Below, piece by piece: positions 51,607-59,033 of a stretch of DNA of 64,000 nt (position 1 is the stretch's first letter; every line of letters begins with the position of its first letter). The notes under the pieces were generated by a model. It searched no databases and had not been told where the DNA came from. It saw only the letters and a list, made by a program, of their open reading frames with translations. This stretch comes from JABDIY01 sp963751955 (GTDB taxonomy: Bacteria; Actinomycetota; Acidimicrobiia; Acidimicrobiales; SZUA-35). Position numbers and translations under genes: made by a program. The stretch lies in contig CAVVWM010000012.1 in assembly GCA_963751955.1 (NCBI GenBank), positions 1 through 64,000 on the forward strand, in the 5' to 3' direction.

Positions 51607-52228
51607 GTGAATCTCCGTTGTGCTCAAGCGCAGCCATCTTCTTTCTGAGCGCCTTCAGCGCCCTGGACAACACCACCGTGTACGCGGGTTTGGCGAGTCC
51701 CATGGCGGCTGCTGCATCGCTGGGATCGAGTTCAGCAACAAAGCGGAGCGCTATCGCTGTCTGGTAGCGGCCGCTGAGTTGGTTGAGAGCGGTGCGAAGC
51801 TGCTCGTCGCCAGTGTCGAGAATTCGGTCGTGATCGTCAATGGCGACCGGGTTGTGCAGTCGAGCCATCGCCACCTGACCACGGGATCCGCTCGGCCGAC
51901 CTTCCCGTCGATAGTGGGCAATCACTTCGTTCGAAGCGATGCGGAAGAGCCACGGACCGATCCCACCGGACCGCCATTCAAACCGTTGAAGGTTGCGAAG
52001 GGCGGACTCGAACGTAGCCGAACAGATGTCCTCCGCTATTTGATGGCTCGAGGTCCGTCGCCACGCGTAACTGTGGATTCGAGGCAGGTAGTGACGGTAG
52101 ATCAGGGCGAAGGCATTGAGGTCCACCCTCGACCGCTCCACCAGAGCACGCTCATCTGGCAGAGGATCGAGCGAAGCGCTGGTCACAGTGTGGAGTTTGG
52201 CGCTGCGGGGGGCGACGAGGGTGGACAT
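51599..52228 (-). CDS. ECF RNA polymerase sigma factor
   Basis: A 209-residue ECF sigma factor. Region 2 is FALIYRHYLPRIHSYAWRRT with AEDICSATFESAL and WLFRIASNEVIAHYRRE; region 4 is LRTALNQLSGRYQTAIALRFVAELDPSDAAAAMG with SRALKALRKKM. The ATG at 52228 lies directly after the upstream TGA (TGATGAGATG), indicating translational coupling to the secreted-protein gene; the longer frame to 52384 is inside that gene. It would be controlled by the downstream membrane protein. Confidence 0.85.
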   Translation of the reverse strand: MSTLVAPRSAKLHTVTSASLDPLPDERALVERSRVDLNAFALIYRHYLPRIHSYAWRRTSSHQIAEDICSATFESALRNLQRFEWRSGGIGPWLFRIASNEVIAHYRREGRPSGSRGQVAMARLHNPVAIDDHDRILDTGDEQLRTALNQLSGRYQTAIALRFVAELDPSDAAAAMGLAKPAYTVVLSRALKALRKKMAALEHNGDSHE

Positions 52229-52232
52229 CTCA

Positions 52233-53018
52233 TCAGAAGAAGCGGATGTTTCCACTCCTTGGCTCTCGGTCGATTGAAGGCCGGACGTCGATCGTCGGGG
52301 TGTTCCTGATACGGACGGTGAACGGACGGGACTGACCAACAATTGTGCCGCTCTTGTCAACGGAAAGAACCGCATAACGTGCAACTTGGGCGTTCATCGG
52401 CACGCGGCTGGTGTGGGCAGTGGTAGTGAGGTCACCTCGCCAGATCCCTTCACGCTGTCCACGGTCTACAACCCTCCATAGTTGATAGCCGACTGCATCC
52501 GGATGGGTCGCTGGACGCCAGGCGCACTTCACCGCTGCCGAAGGCTCCAGCTGGGCACACTCGATCTGGAGGACCTCCTTCTTGTGCTGAGGAGACCGTA
52601 CGCCTGCGCTCACCGGACCGCCGGATCCGATAGTGCGGCCGGCTTCGTTGTGAACCTGAACGAGGTAGGTGTACTTGACGTCGAGTCGAATCTCGGTGTC
52701 GATTGCCCTTGTTTGGCTGAGGTCACGGGTGGCGAACACGACGGTTCGAACGTCTCCATTGGTGCGAACCAGTGAATAGCCGGCCGCATCGCGTCGTTCA
52801 GTGCGTGTCCAGTTGCACGCCACTGCTGATCGACCATTGTCGGTGGAACGGCCGGCGCAGCGGAGGCGAAGTTCTTCCTTCGCCGGTTGTGGATGGGCCG
52901 ACACACGGTCGACACTTCGAGATTCGTCGCGTTGTGTTTGGGCACCCGACAGGCCCGGCGTGGCAAGCACCGAGACGGCGGCTACGCCGATAGCGGCAAT
53001 TCGTAGGGATAGTTTCAT
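52233..53018 (-). CDS. Secreted protein with two Fn3-like repeats
   Basis: A 261-residue exported protein. The signal peptide is MKLSLRIAAIGVAAVSVLATP with cleavage likely after LSGA. Two repeats of about 90 residues follow, each opening with a Cys pair (LRLRCAGR with AVACNW; LQIECAQL with AVKCAW) and a DAxGY strand (RDAAGYSLVR, PDAVGYQLWR), which suggests Fn3-like domains each with a disulfide. The last residues are basic. It shares its operon with an ECF sigma and a membrane Fn3 protein, suggesting a surface-signalling unit. Confidence 0.72.
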   Translation of the reverse strand: MKLSLRIAAIGVAAVSVLATPGLSGAQTQRDESRSVDRVSAHPQPAKEELRLRCAGRSTDNGRSAVACNWTRTERRDAAGYSLVRTNGDVRTVVFATRDLSQTRAIDTEIRLDVKYTYLVQVHNEAGRTIGSGGPVSAGVRSPQHKKEVLQIECAQLEPSAAVKCAWRPATHPDAVGYQLWRVVDRGQREGIWRGDLTTTAHTSRVPMNAQVARYAVLSVDKSGTIVGQSRPFTVRIRNTPTIDVRPSIDREPRSGNIRFF

Positions 53019-53128
53019 TGTGTTGGATCTTTCTGAGCGGTGCATCGCCACTCCCGTTTCCAACACTCACAACGCGGACCGCCATCAAGGATTTCACTTG
53101 TGCTCAGATTTGTTGTGAGACGTGCTTG

Positions 53129-56100
53129 CTAGCGGGGGGTCCACGGACCGCCGGCGTCGTCAAAGTCTGCGACCAACCGGGCTAGGTCTTCCTCAACCAG
53201 GGCCGACAGCTCGGCTCGCAATGGATCGAACTCTGCAGCTGCTCGCTCGATGCTGGACTGCTGGGTTTGGGTGGGTGCGCCCGTTGTCGAGACGAGATGG
53301 ACTGCGACCCGATCTACCAGCTCGCGAACCGACAGGTGCCCAGGCTCGGCCAGCCGTTCGCGCACCGGATCACCATTGATCCCGACGTTGAGCGCTTCGA
53401 GTCGCCGATGAACTTCATCGAGCTTCGCCAACAATCCCGAGGCCGCCGGCGTGGCGATCATTCCGGCCCGCAGATGCAGGATTCGATTGCGGGTTGCCTC
53501 GATCTGTTTCACTGCTCCTGCAACTCTCCGAGCGAGATCAGAGGTTCTCACCCGAAAGGCGTGGGTCGGCTCGGCATCGGCGTTGCCGCTCACGGGCGCT
53601 GTGGGAATCACCTTGAACCGTTGCGGCCCGGCGAGAACCTTGGTTTGGTTCGACGCAATGTGAACAAGTTCGACCGTGTACTCGCCGGGCGAAGCGAGAG
53701 TGCCCTGTGGTTCACTCATCCACGGAGGCTGAAACGTCGGTTTCTCTATGCTTACCGGATCCGGAGGTGGATAACGAAGGTCCCACGTGGTGCGGTGCAG
53801 ACCTGCGGTGCATTCAGCCCCGATGGTCCGAACTGGTTCACCCAATTCGTTCCTCACTACGAGCAGAACGATCGGGCCTGAGTCGAGATGTTCCTCGGCG
53901 AGCCGCTCCCATCCAGGAAACCCAACGTCGACCTTGGCATCGTCGAGGGATTTCTCGTTTGCACGGCGATCGGACTTGAGACTGCGAATCTCAGCACTGA
54001 GGTGATAGGTGAAGGTGGCGCCGAACGGCGGATTGGGAGACCGGAACGCCGTCGAACCCAACGTCGGCTGACCCTTGGCCTGCATCGGCCGATACGGCAC
54101 GTACCACCATGCGTCTCGTACCGAGAACAACGTTGCTGGCTGTGCCAAGGCATCCTCGGTCAGCTCTCGCAAGGGGCTGTAGTCGTCGAGAACGTAGAAG
54201 CCTCGGCCGAAAGTGGCGCCAACTATGTCGCTATCACGACGCTGGATGGCCAGATCTCGAAACGCGATGGTTGGCACATCCTTGGTGAGCTTGTGCCAGT
54301 GCAGACCACCATCGAGGCTGACATGCATGCCGTGCTCGGCTCCCAAGAAGAGCAGATCGGCTTTCATATGGTCTTGCTCGATCGACCAGACGATCGTGGC
54401 ATCGGGTAGATCACCTCGAATCGAACGCCAGGTCCGCCCTCGATCAACGCTCTCGAACAGATAGGGCGTGTAGTCGCCGCTCTTGTGGTCGTCGGCCACA
54501 ACCATCACGGTGTTGCTGTCATGGGAAGAAGCTTCGATGTCGTTGATGAACGCCATCGTTGGCAGGCCTGGCGGAACGCTGGCGAGACGCCACGTCTCGC
54601 CGCCGTTCTCGCTGACCTGAATCAAGCCATCGTCGGTGCCGACGTACAGCAGGTCCTCAGTGACCGGAGACTCCGCGATGGCGGTGATCGTGCCGTACAG
54701 CGACATGGCATCGTGGTCGTACGAGGAATCGACGCTGACGACGCGATCGACCGTCGCCAGTTCGTACCGATTCCGGTCTGTGGTGAGATCGGGGCTTATC
54801 GGATTCCATGAGTCGCCACGGTCCTCACTGCGCCACAGACGCTGGGAACCCACATAGATGCGGCGGGATCGGTGGGGACTCACAACGATGGGGGTATCCC
54901 AGTTCCACCGTTCGGGTGGATCGCCCGGGCCGGCCTGGGGTTGTATGTCCCGCAGCTCCATCGTGCGCTGATCGTGGCGCATCACGTTGCCGACCTGCCA
55001 CTCCAAGTAGCTGATCTTGTTGTCCGCAGGATCGAAGGCGACGTGGTAGCCGTCAGCGCCGAGCGGAACCCACCAGTCCTGGCTTCTCACACCGTCGATG
55101 TGCATCGTTCGCGAAGGACCGAACAGCGTGCCGAGGTCCTGGGCGCCACCGATGACGTTGTAGAACGGGACCGAGTTGTCAACAGCCACCCGATAGAACT
55201 GCGAGATGGGCAGATTCGATACATGCCGGAACGAAGTCCCCTCGTCGAAGGTCTCATAGAGCCCGGCATCGCTACCCACGATGAGGTGCCGAGCATTGGC
55301 GGGATCGATCCAGACGACGTGGTTGTCGCTGTGTTTTTGCTTGCCATCCTCCAAGTTCTGGAATGTCTTGCCGCCGTCGCGCGTGACATGGACGTAGACG
55401 TCGGCCTGGTACACACGGTCTGCGTCGGTGGGTGACACGAAGATCTCTTGGTAATAGTGCGGACCGGTTCCACCCGACAGGTACTCATTGCGGCGTTCCC
55501 ATGACCGCCCTCGGTTGGTCGACCGGTAGAAGCCGCGTTCGGATTCCTCGGCTGCTTCGACGGTGGCGTAGACAAGATCCGGCGCAGCCGGTGTCACCCC
55601 GAGCCCGATTCTTCCCATGTCGCTCTTGGGTAAACCATCGACACTGCGAGTCCATGTGACGCCGCCATCGGTGGAACAGTGGATTCCAGACCCGGAACCG
55701 CCGCCCAGGAATGACCACACTCGTCGCCGGCGCTGGTAGGTCGCTGCGTGGATGACGTCGGGATCGTCGGGGGCGAAGACGGCGCTGGTTACGCCGGTGT
55801 CGTCGTCGACAGTGAGGACCGGATCCCACGACGTTCCACCATCGGTTGTCTTGAAGAGACCTCGTTGGCCGCCAGAGGACCACAACGGCCCTTCGGCGGC
55901 GACGTACACAACATCGCTGTTGCGAGGATCTATCAGGATGTCGCTGATGTGCTCGGATCGTTTCAAACCCATGCACTGCCAGCTCTCGCCCCCATCGTCG
56001 CTCCGATAGACGCCGTCGCCCCATGCCACGTGACGCCCGCTGACCGCCTCGCCCGTGCCGACCCAGATCACGTGTGGACGGTTCGGGTCGATACGGACAC

Positions 56101-56350
56101 ATCCGATCGAGTAGGACTTCTGCTGGTCGAACAACGGCTTCCATGTTGTTCCGGCGTTGGTCGTGCGCCAGACACCACCCGAGCCGACCGCCACAAACCA
56201 GGTCGTGGGATCGCTCGGATGGATGGCGATGTCGGCGATCCGCCCACCCATGAATGCAGGGCCGATACTTCGCAGTGCCAGACCCGAGAGTGCGCTCTCG
56301 ACCGGGGTGGGCTCACTTGACGGTTCGTTCTCGGCGCTGTTGTGGGACAT
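53129..56350 (-). CDS. Large Asp-box (BNR/sortilin-like) propeller protein
   Basis: A 1,073-residue protein built on beta-propeller repeats of the sortilin/VPS10 and glycosyl-hydrolase-like type. Asp boxes recur through residues about 70-750: TNAGTTWK, SDDGGESWQ, TTDGGTSWD, STDGGVTWT, STNRGRSWE, TRDGGKTF, SEDRGDSW, SENGGETWR, SVDRGRTWR and SLDGGLHWH. The C-terminal 300 residues contain an Ig-like region (YTVELVHIASNQTKVLAGPQ) and a helical end. No signal peptide is visible from the ATG at 56350 and the frame's earlier part is unconvincing, so export is unclear. Function unknown; the family is often annotated as exo-alpha-sialidase-like or photosystem-assembly-like. Confidence 0.85.
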   Translation of the reverse strand: MSHNSAENEPSSEPTPVESALSGLALRSIGPAFMGGRIADIAIHPSDPTTWFVAVGSGGVWRTTNAGTTWKPLFDQQKSYSIGCVRIDPNRPHVIWVGTGEAVSGRHVAWGDGVYRSDDGGESWQCMGLKRSEHISDILIDPRNSDVVYVAAEGPLWSSGGQRGLFKTTDGGTSWDPVLTVDDDTGVTSAVFAPDDPDVIHAATYQRRRRVWSFLGGGSGSGIHCSTDGGVTWTRSVDGLPKSDMGRIGLGVTPAAPDLVYATVEAAEESERGFYRSTNRGRSWERRNEYLSGGTGPHYYQEIFVSPTDADRVYQADVYVHVTRDGGKTFQNLEDGKQKHSDNHVVWIDPANARHLIVGSDAGLYETFDEGTSFRHVSNLPISQFYRVAVDNSVPFYNVIGGAQDLGTLFGPSRTMHIDGVRSQDWWVPLGADGYHVAFDPADNKISYLEWQVGNVMRHDQRTMELRDIQPQAGPGDPPERWNWDTPIVVSPHRSRRIYVGSQRLWRSEDRGDSWNPISPDLTTDRNRYELATVDRVVSVDSSYDHDAMSLYGTITAIAESPVTEDLLYVGTDDGLIQVSENGGETWRLASVPPGLPTMAFINDIEASSHDSNTVMVVADDHKSGDYTPYLFESVDRGRTWRSIRGDLPDATIVWSIEQDHMKADLLFLGAEHGMHVSLDGGLHWHKLTKDVPTIAFRDLAIQRRDSDIVGATFGRGFYVLDDYSPLRELTEDALAQPATLFSVRDAWWYVPYRPMQAKGQPTLGSTAFRSPNPPFGATFTYHLSAEIRSLKSDRRANEKSLDDAKVDVGFPGWERLAEEHLDSGPIVLLVVRNELGEPVRTIGAECTAGLHRTTWDLRYPPPDPVSIEKPTFQPPWMSEPQGTLASPGEYTVELVHIASNQTKVLAGPQRFKVIPTAPVSGNADAEPTHAFRVRTSDLARRVAGAVKQIEATRNRILHLRAGMIATPAASGLLAKLDEVHRRLEALNVGINGDPVRERLAEPGHLSVRELVDRVAVHLVSTTGAPTQTQQSSIERAAAEFDPLRAELSALVEEDLARLVADFDDAGGPWTPR

Positions 56351-56467
56351 CGGCCCCAACCTAGAGCGCAAGGGCGACCCCGGGCGAAATGACGGCTCCC
56401 CAACCCTTGGCCTTCGATGGGTCATTGGTCTCTGGCCATGCGGCGGCACCAGAACGAGGCTCAGAGC

Positions 56468-56932
56468 ATGACTGAGATCGACCCCGAGATCGTTGATCTC
56501 GATCCCCAAGATGCCATCGTGGTCCGAGGCGCCGTTGCCATATCCGACATGCCCGAATTCTTTCAGAGAGCATTCATCGCGTCATTCAAGGCGGCCGCCG
56601 AGGCCGGGGTCGACATCGTTGGCCCTCCGTTTGGCTTCTACCCGGAGATGCCGACCGAGACCGTTGTGGTAGAGGCGGGTTTCCCCGTGTCATCGCCGAT
56701 GGAGGCATCGGGAGACGTTCATCCCTCGGTCTTGCCCGGCGGACGGGCAGTGGTGGTGGTGCACATCGGGCCATTCGAGGCGATGGAGAAGACCTACGCC
56801 GCGCTGCAAGTCTGGATGGCCCAAGAGGGCCTCCAACCGGCATCCGGGATGTGGGAGTGTTATCTCACCGATCCGGCGGTCGAACCCGATCAGTCCAAGT
56901 GGCAGACCAAGATCGTTTGGCCGATCGCCTGA
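56468..56932 (+). CDS. GyrI-like/AraC effector-binding domain protein
   Basis: A 154-residue protein with a single GyrI-like (SOUL/AraC-E_bind) domain: IVDLDPQDAIVVRGAVAISDMPEFF, then PPFGFYPEM and VVEAGFPVSSP, and the late VVVHIGPFEAMEKTYAALQVWM helix. Such stand-alone domains bind small hydrophobic molecules. The ATG at 56468 is chosen because the preceding frame is the divergent gap shared with the propeller gene, about 120 bases long. Confidence 0.85.
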   Translation: MTEIDPEIVDLDPQDAIVVRGAVAISDMPEFFQRAFIASFKAAAEAGVDIVGPPFGFYPEMPTETVVVEAGFPVSSPMEASGDVHPSVLPGGRAVVVVHIGPFEAMEKTYAALQVWMAQEGLQPASGMWECYLTDPAVEPDQSKWQTKIVWPIA

Positions 56933-56938
56933 GGTGGC

Positions 56939-57113
56939 TTAGGGATTGTCGAACTCCGCAACGAGTGGAGTCATCACCTGTGCCAGAAACGCCGGCATCG
57001 CGTCGACCAGCGCAGGCCCCATCATGTGAAGATCACTCCGAGCGAGGACCCCAGGGATCGCACGACTAGGTCGCTTCTGCGAGTCACCTCGAGTCTCACG
57101 ACTTCGAACCTAC
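56939..57113 (-). other. Possible remnant coding tail
   Basis: The gap before the DUF1992 gene holds a minus-strand frame ending at 56939 whose last 30 residues (HMMGPALVDAMPAFLAQVMT, then PLVAEFDNP) look protein-like. Two ATGs lie near 57026; otherwise no start or ribosome site is convincing. It may be a very short gene or the remnant of a deleted one; nothing else is seen in this 233-base gap. Confidence 0.22.
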
Positions 57114-57165
57114 CTCAACCACTCCCGGTTCAAAGGATCGCGACACCGACTGCGATACTGGTGGA

Positions 57166-57354
57166 GTGAACATCATCGACGAAATCGTCGAGCGTCGAAT
57201 CGCCAAAGGAGTGCGAGACGGTCTGTTCGATGGGCTGAGAGGCCACGGCAAGCCGATCGAGGACTTGGATGAGACGCGCTCGGAAGGTTGGTTCGCTCGA
57301 GGGATGGTGCAGAACGAGCAGCTCAAGCTCGAACCGACCAGCGACCGCACCTGA
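57166..57354 (+). CDS. DUF1992 (DnaJ-homologue C28-like) protein
   Basis: A 62-residue protein with the DUF1992 motif: NIIDEIVERRIAKGVRDGLFDGLRGHGKPIED, with the GLRGxGKPIED core that defines the family. Usually it covers about 70-120 residues; this is a minimal version. Function unknown. GTG start after TGGTGGA. It converges with the SDR gene, the ends being eight bases apart. Confidence 0.8.
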   Translation: MNIIDEIVERRIAKGVRDGLFDGLRGHGKPIEDLDETRSEGWFARGMVQNEQLKLEPTSDRT

Positions 57355-57362
57355 CCGAGCAG

Positions 57363-58127
57363 CTACTGGGCGGTCCAGCCGCCATCGACCAACAGTATGT
57401 GTCCTGTGACCATGTTCGAGGCCGCAGAGGCCAGGTAAATCACGGCACCGGCCACGTCGGTAATTGTGCCAACCCGGCTCGCTGGAATGCGGGCCAACAC
57501 GCCCTCGAGGTACTCGGGCTGATCGAGCCTTTCCGCAGTGCCGGGCGTATGGATGAACGTCGGGGCCACAGCGTTGACGTTCACTCCACGAGCCGACCAC
57601 TCCAGCGCCAGTACTTTGGTCAGCATGTTCACGCCGCCTTTGCTTGCGGAGTAGACCGCGTGATCTCGGATGCCAACCACACCAGCCTGAGAGCTGAGGT
57701 TCACGATCCGACCCCGGCCTTGGTCAAGCATGATTCGCCCCGCTGCTTGGCAACAGAAGAAGAGTCCCTTGAGGTTCACATCCATCATGGTGTCCCAGTC
57801 GGCCTCGGTAACATCCTCGGCACGGTGGTTCGCTCCGAGCCCAGCGTTATTGACCAAGATGTCCAATGCTCCAAACTGTTCCCGGGCTGAATTCATCGCA
57901 GATCCGATGTTCTCAAGGTCGGTTACATCGAGGTACTGGGGCCAGGCAACACCACCCTCGCCGGTGATTTCGGCGACGAGCGTCTGTAGAACACCGAGAT
58001 CACGGCCTGCAACCACAACCGAAGCGCCGGCCCGCGCCAGGAGCACCGCCACGCCTCTGCCAATTCCCCGGCCGGCTCCGGTGACAACAGCTACCTGGCC
58101 ATCGAGGCGAAACACTGGAGAGTCCAC
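57363..58127 (-). CDS. SDR family oxidoreductase
   Basis: A 254-residue classical SDR. Cofactor motif GAGRGIGRG, then NNAG at about residue 92, catalytic Ser in VNLSSQAG, and Tyr/Lys in YSASKGGV. The end GHILLVDGGWTAQ is the typical FabG/glucose-dehydrogenase-type terminus. It probably acts on a 3-oxo-acyl or sugar substrate with NAD(P)H; the neighbours do not specify it. Confidence 0.89.
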   Translation of the reverse strand: MDSPVFRLDGQVAVVTGAGRGIGRGVAVLLARAGASVVVAGRDLGVLQTLVAEITGEGGVAWPQYLDVTDLENIGSAMNSAREQFGALDILVNNAGLGANHRAEDVTEADWDTMMDVNLKGLFFCCQAAGRIMLDQGRGRIVNLSSQAGVVGIRDHAVYSASKGGVNMLTKVLALEWSARGVNVNAVAPTFIHTPGTAERLDQPEYLEGVLARIPASRVGTITDVAGAVIYLASAASNMVTGHILLVDGGWTAQ

Positions 58128-58168
58128 ACAGATGAGTATTGCCGCTCACCCTGGCCTCCGCGCTGCGT

Positions 58169-59015
58169 TTACCGGCCGAGCTGTTTGGCGATCTTGCGCC
58201 GAACCGCCTTGTACGACGGCGGAGCACCTCGTTGAAGTGGTCTGCCGTTCACAAGCACTTCGTCGGAACGACCGCAGCCGAGCATCGTCTCGCGATCTGA
58301 GGTATCGATCGTGGAGAATTCAACCTCAGGTCCCAACTCCTCCGTGGCGCGGCGGCGCCCGCTCGTACACCAGATTCGCAGCCGGGCACCATCCCGACCT
58401 GAACGCAGTGACATCGACCTTTCCTGACCTACCGATCGCAACCGGCTGCCCCTCGATCCACCGAGGTGGCTGCGCTGTGTCGATGAACGATTTCCACACG
58501 AGCTCCCGGATCCCAGTGCGGTCAACACTGCGGTAGCCGTGTTTCTTGAACCATGACGACTTCATCCACACCGGCATTCGCAGGCCCCATGCGGCCATCC
58601 CGGTTGCCCCCAACTGCTGGGCATCTTCTTCTGCCGCAACCAGAAGCGCTGACCCGATGCCGCTGCCCTGTACGTTCCCGACACCCTTTTTGTAGCCGTG
58701 AACCCAGATGCACAAGATCATGAACACACCCTCGCCGACGACCGGCGACAGTTCTGCCGGGACGTATTGAATCATCCCCAGCGGCTGGTCGTTCTCATCG
58801 AGCGCCAGTTTGACCCGCAGGCCTTCCTCTCGGGCCTTCTTGTACCAGGTGGCTTTGTGATCCCCGGCCTCTTGCATCTCCGGTGACCATTCCTCCAGGC
58901 ATACCAAGTAGGCCCCGAGGTGGCGTTCTGGAAGATCCACGACCGAAACCGAACCGTGGGAAACCTCGGGCTGCGACCGTTTCCACATGCAGTGATCTTC
59001 AGGCCGAGTCGGCAT
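58169..59015 (-). CDS. GNAT acetyltransferase with thioredoxin-like tail (frameshifted)
   Basis: A GNAT-fold protein of about 281 residues once repaired. The acetyl-CoA-binding segment is GSGIGSALLVAAEEDAQQLGA, preceded by FMILCIWVHGYKKGVGNVQ. GWCPAANLVYERA then leads to the C-terminal part, which lies in another frame: RRATEELGPEVEFSTIDTSD to SYKAVRRKIAKQLGR. One extra base within 58346-58358 (a GC-rich run) separates them. This GNAT-plus-tail layout is a known uncharacterised family in which the tail opens with a Cys-Pro motif. As sequenced, the first frame stops soon after the Cys-Pro. Confidence 0.78.
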
Positions 59016-59033
59016 CGACGCCAGAGGAGAACG

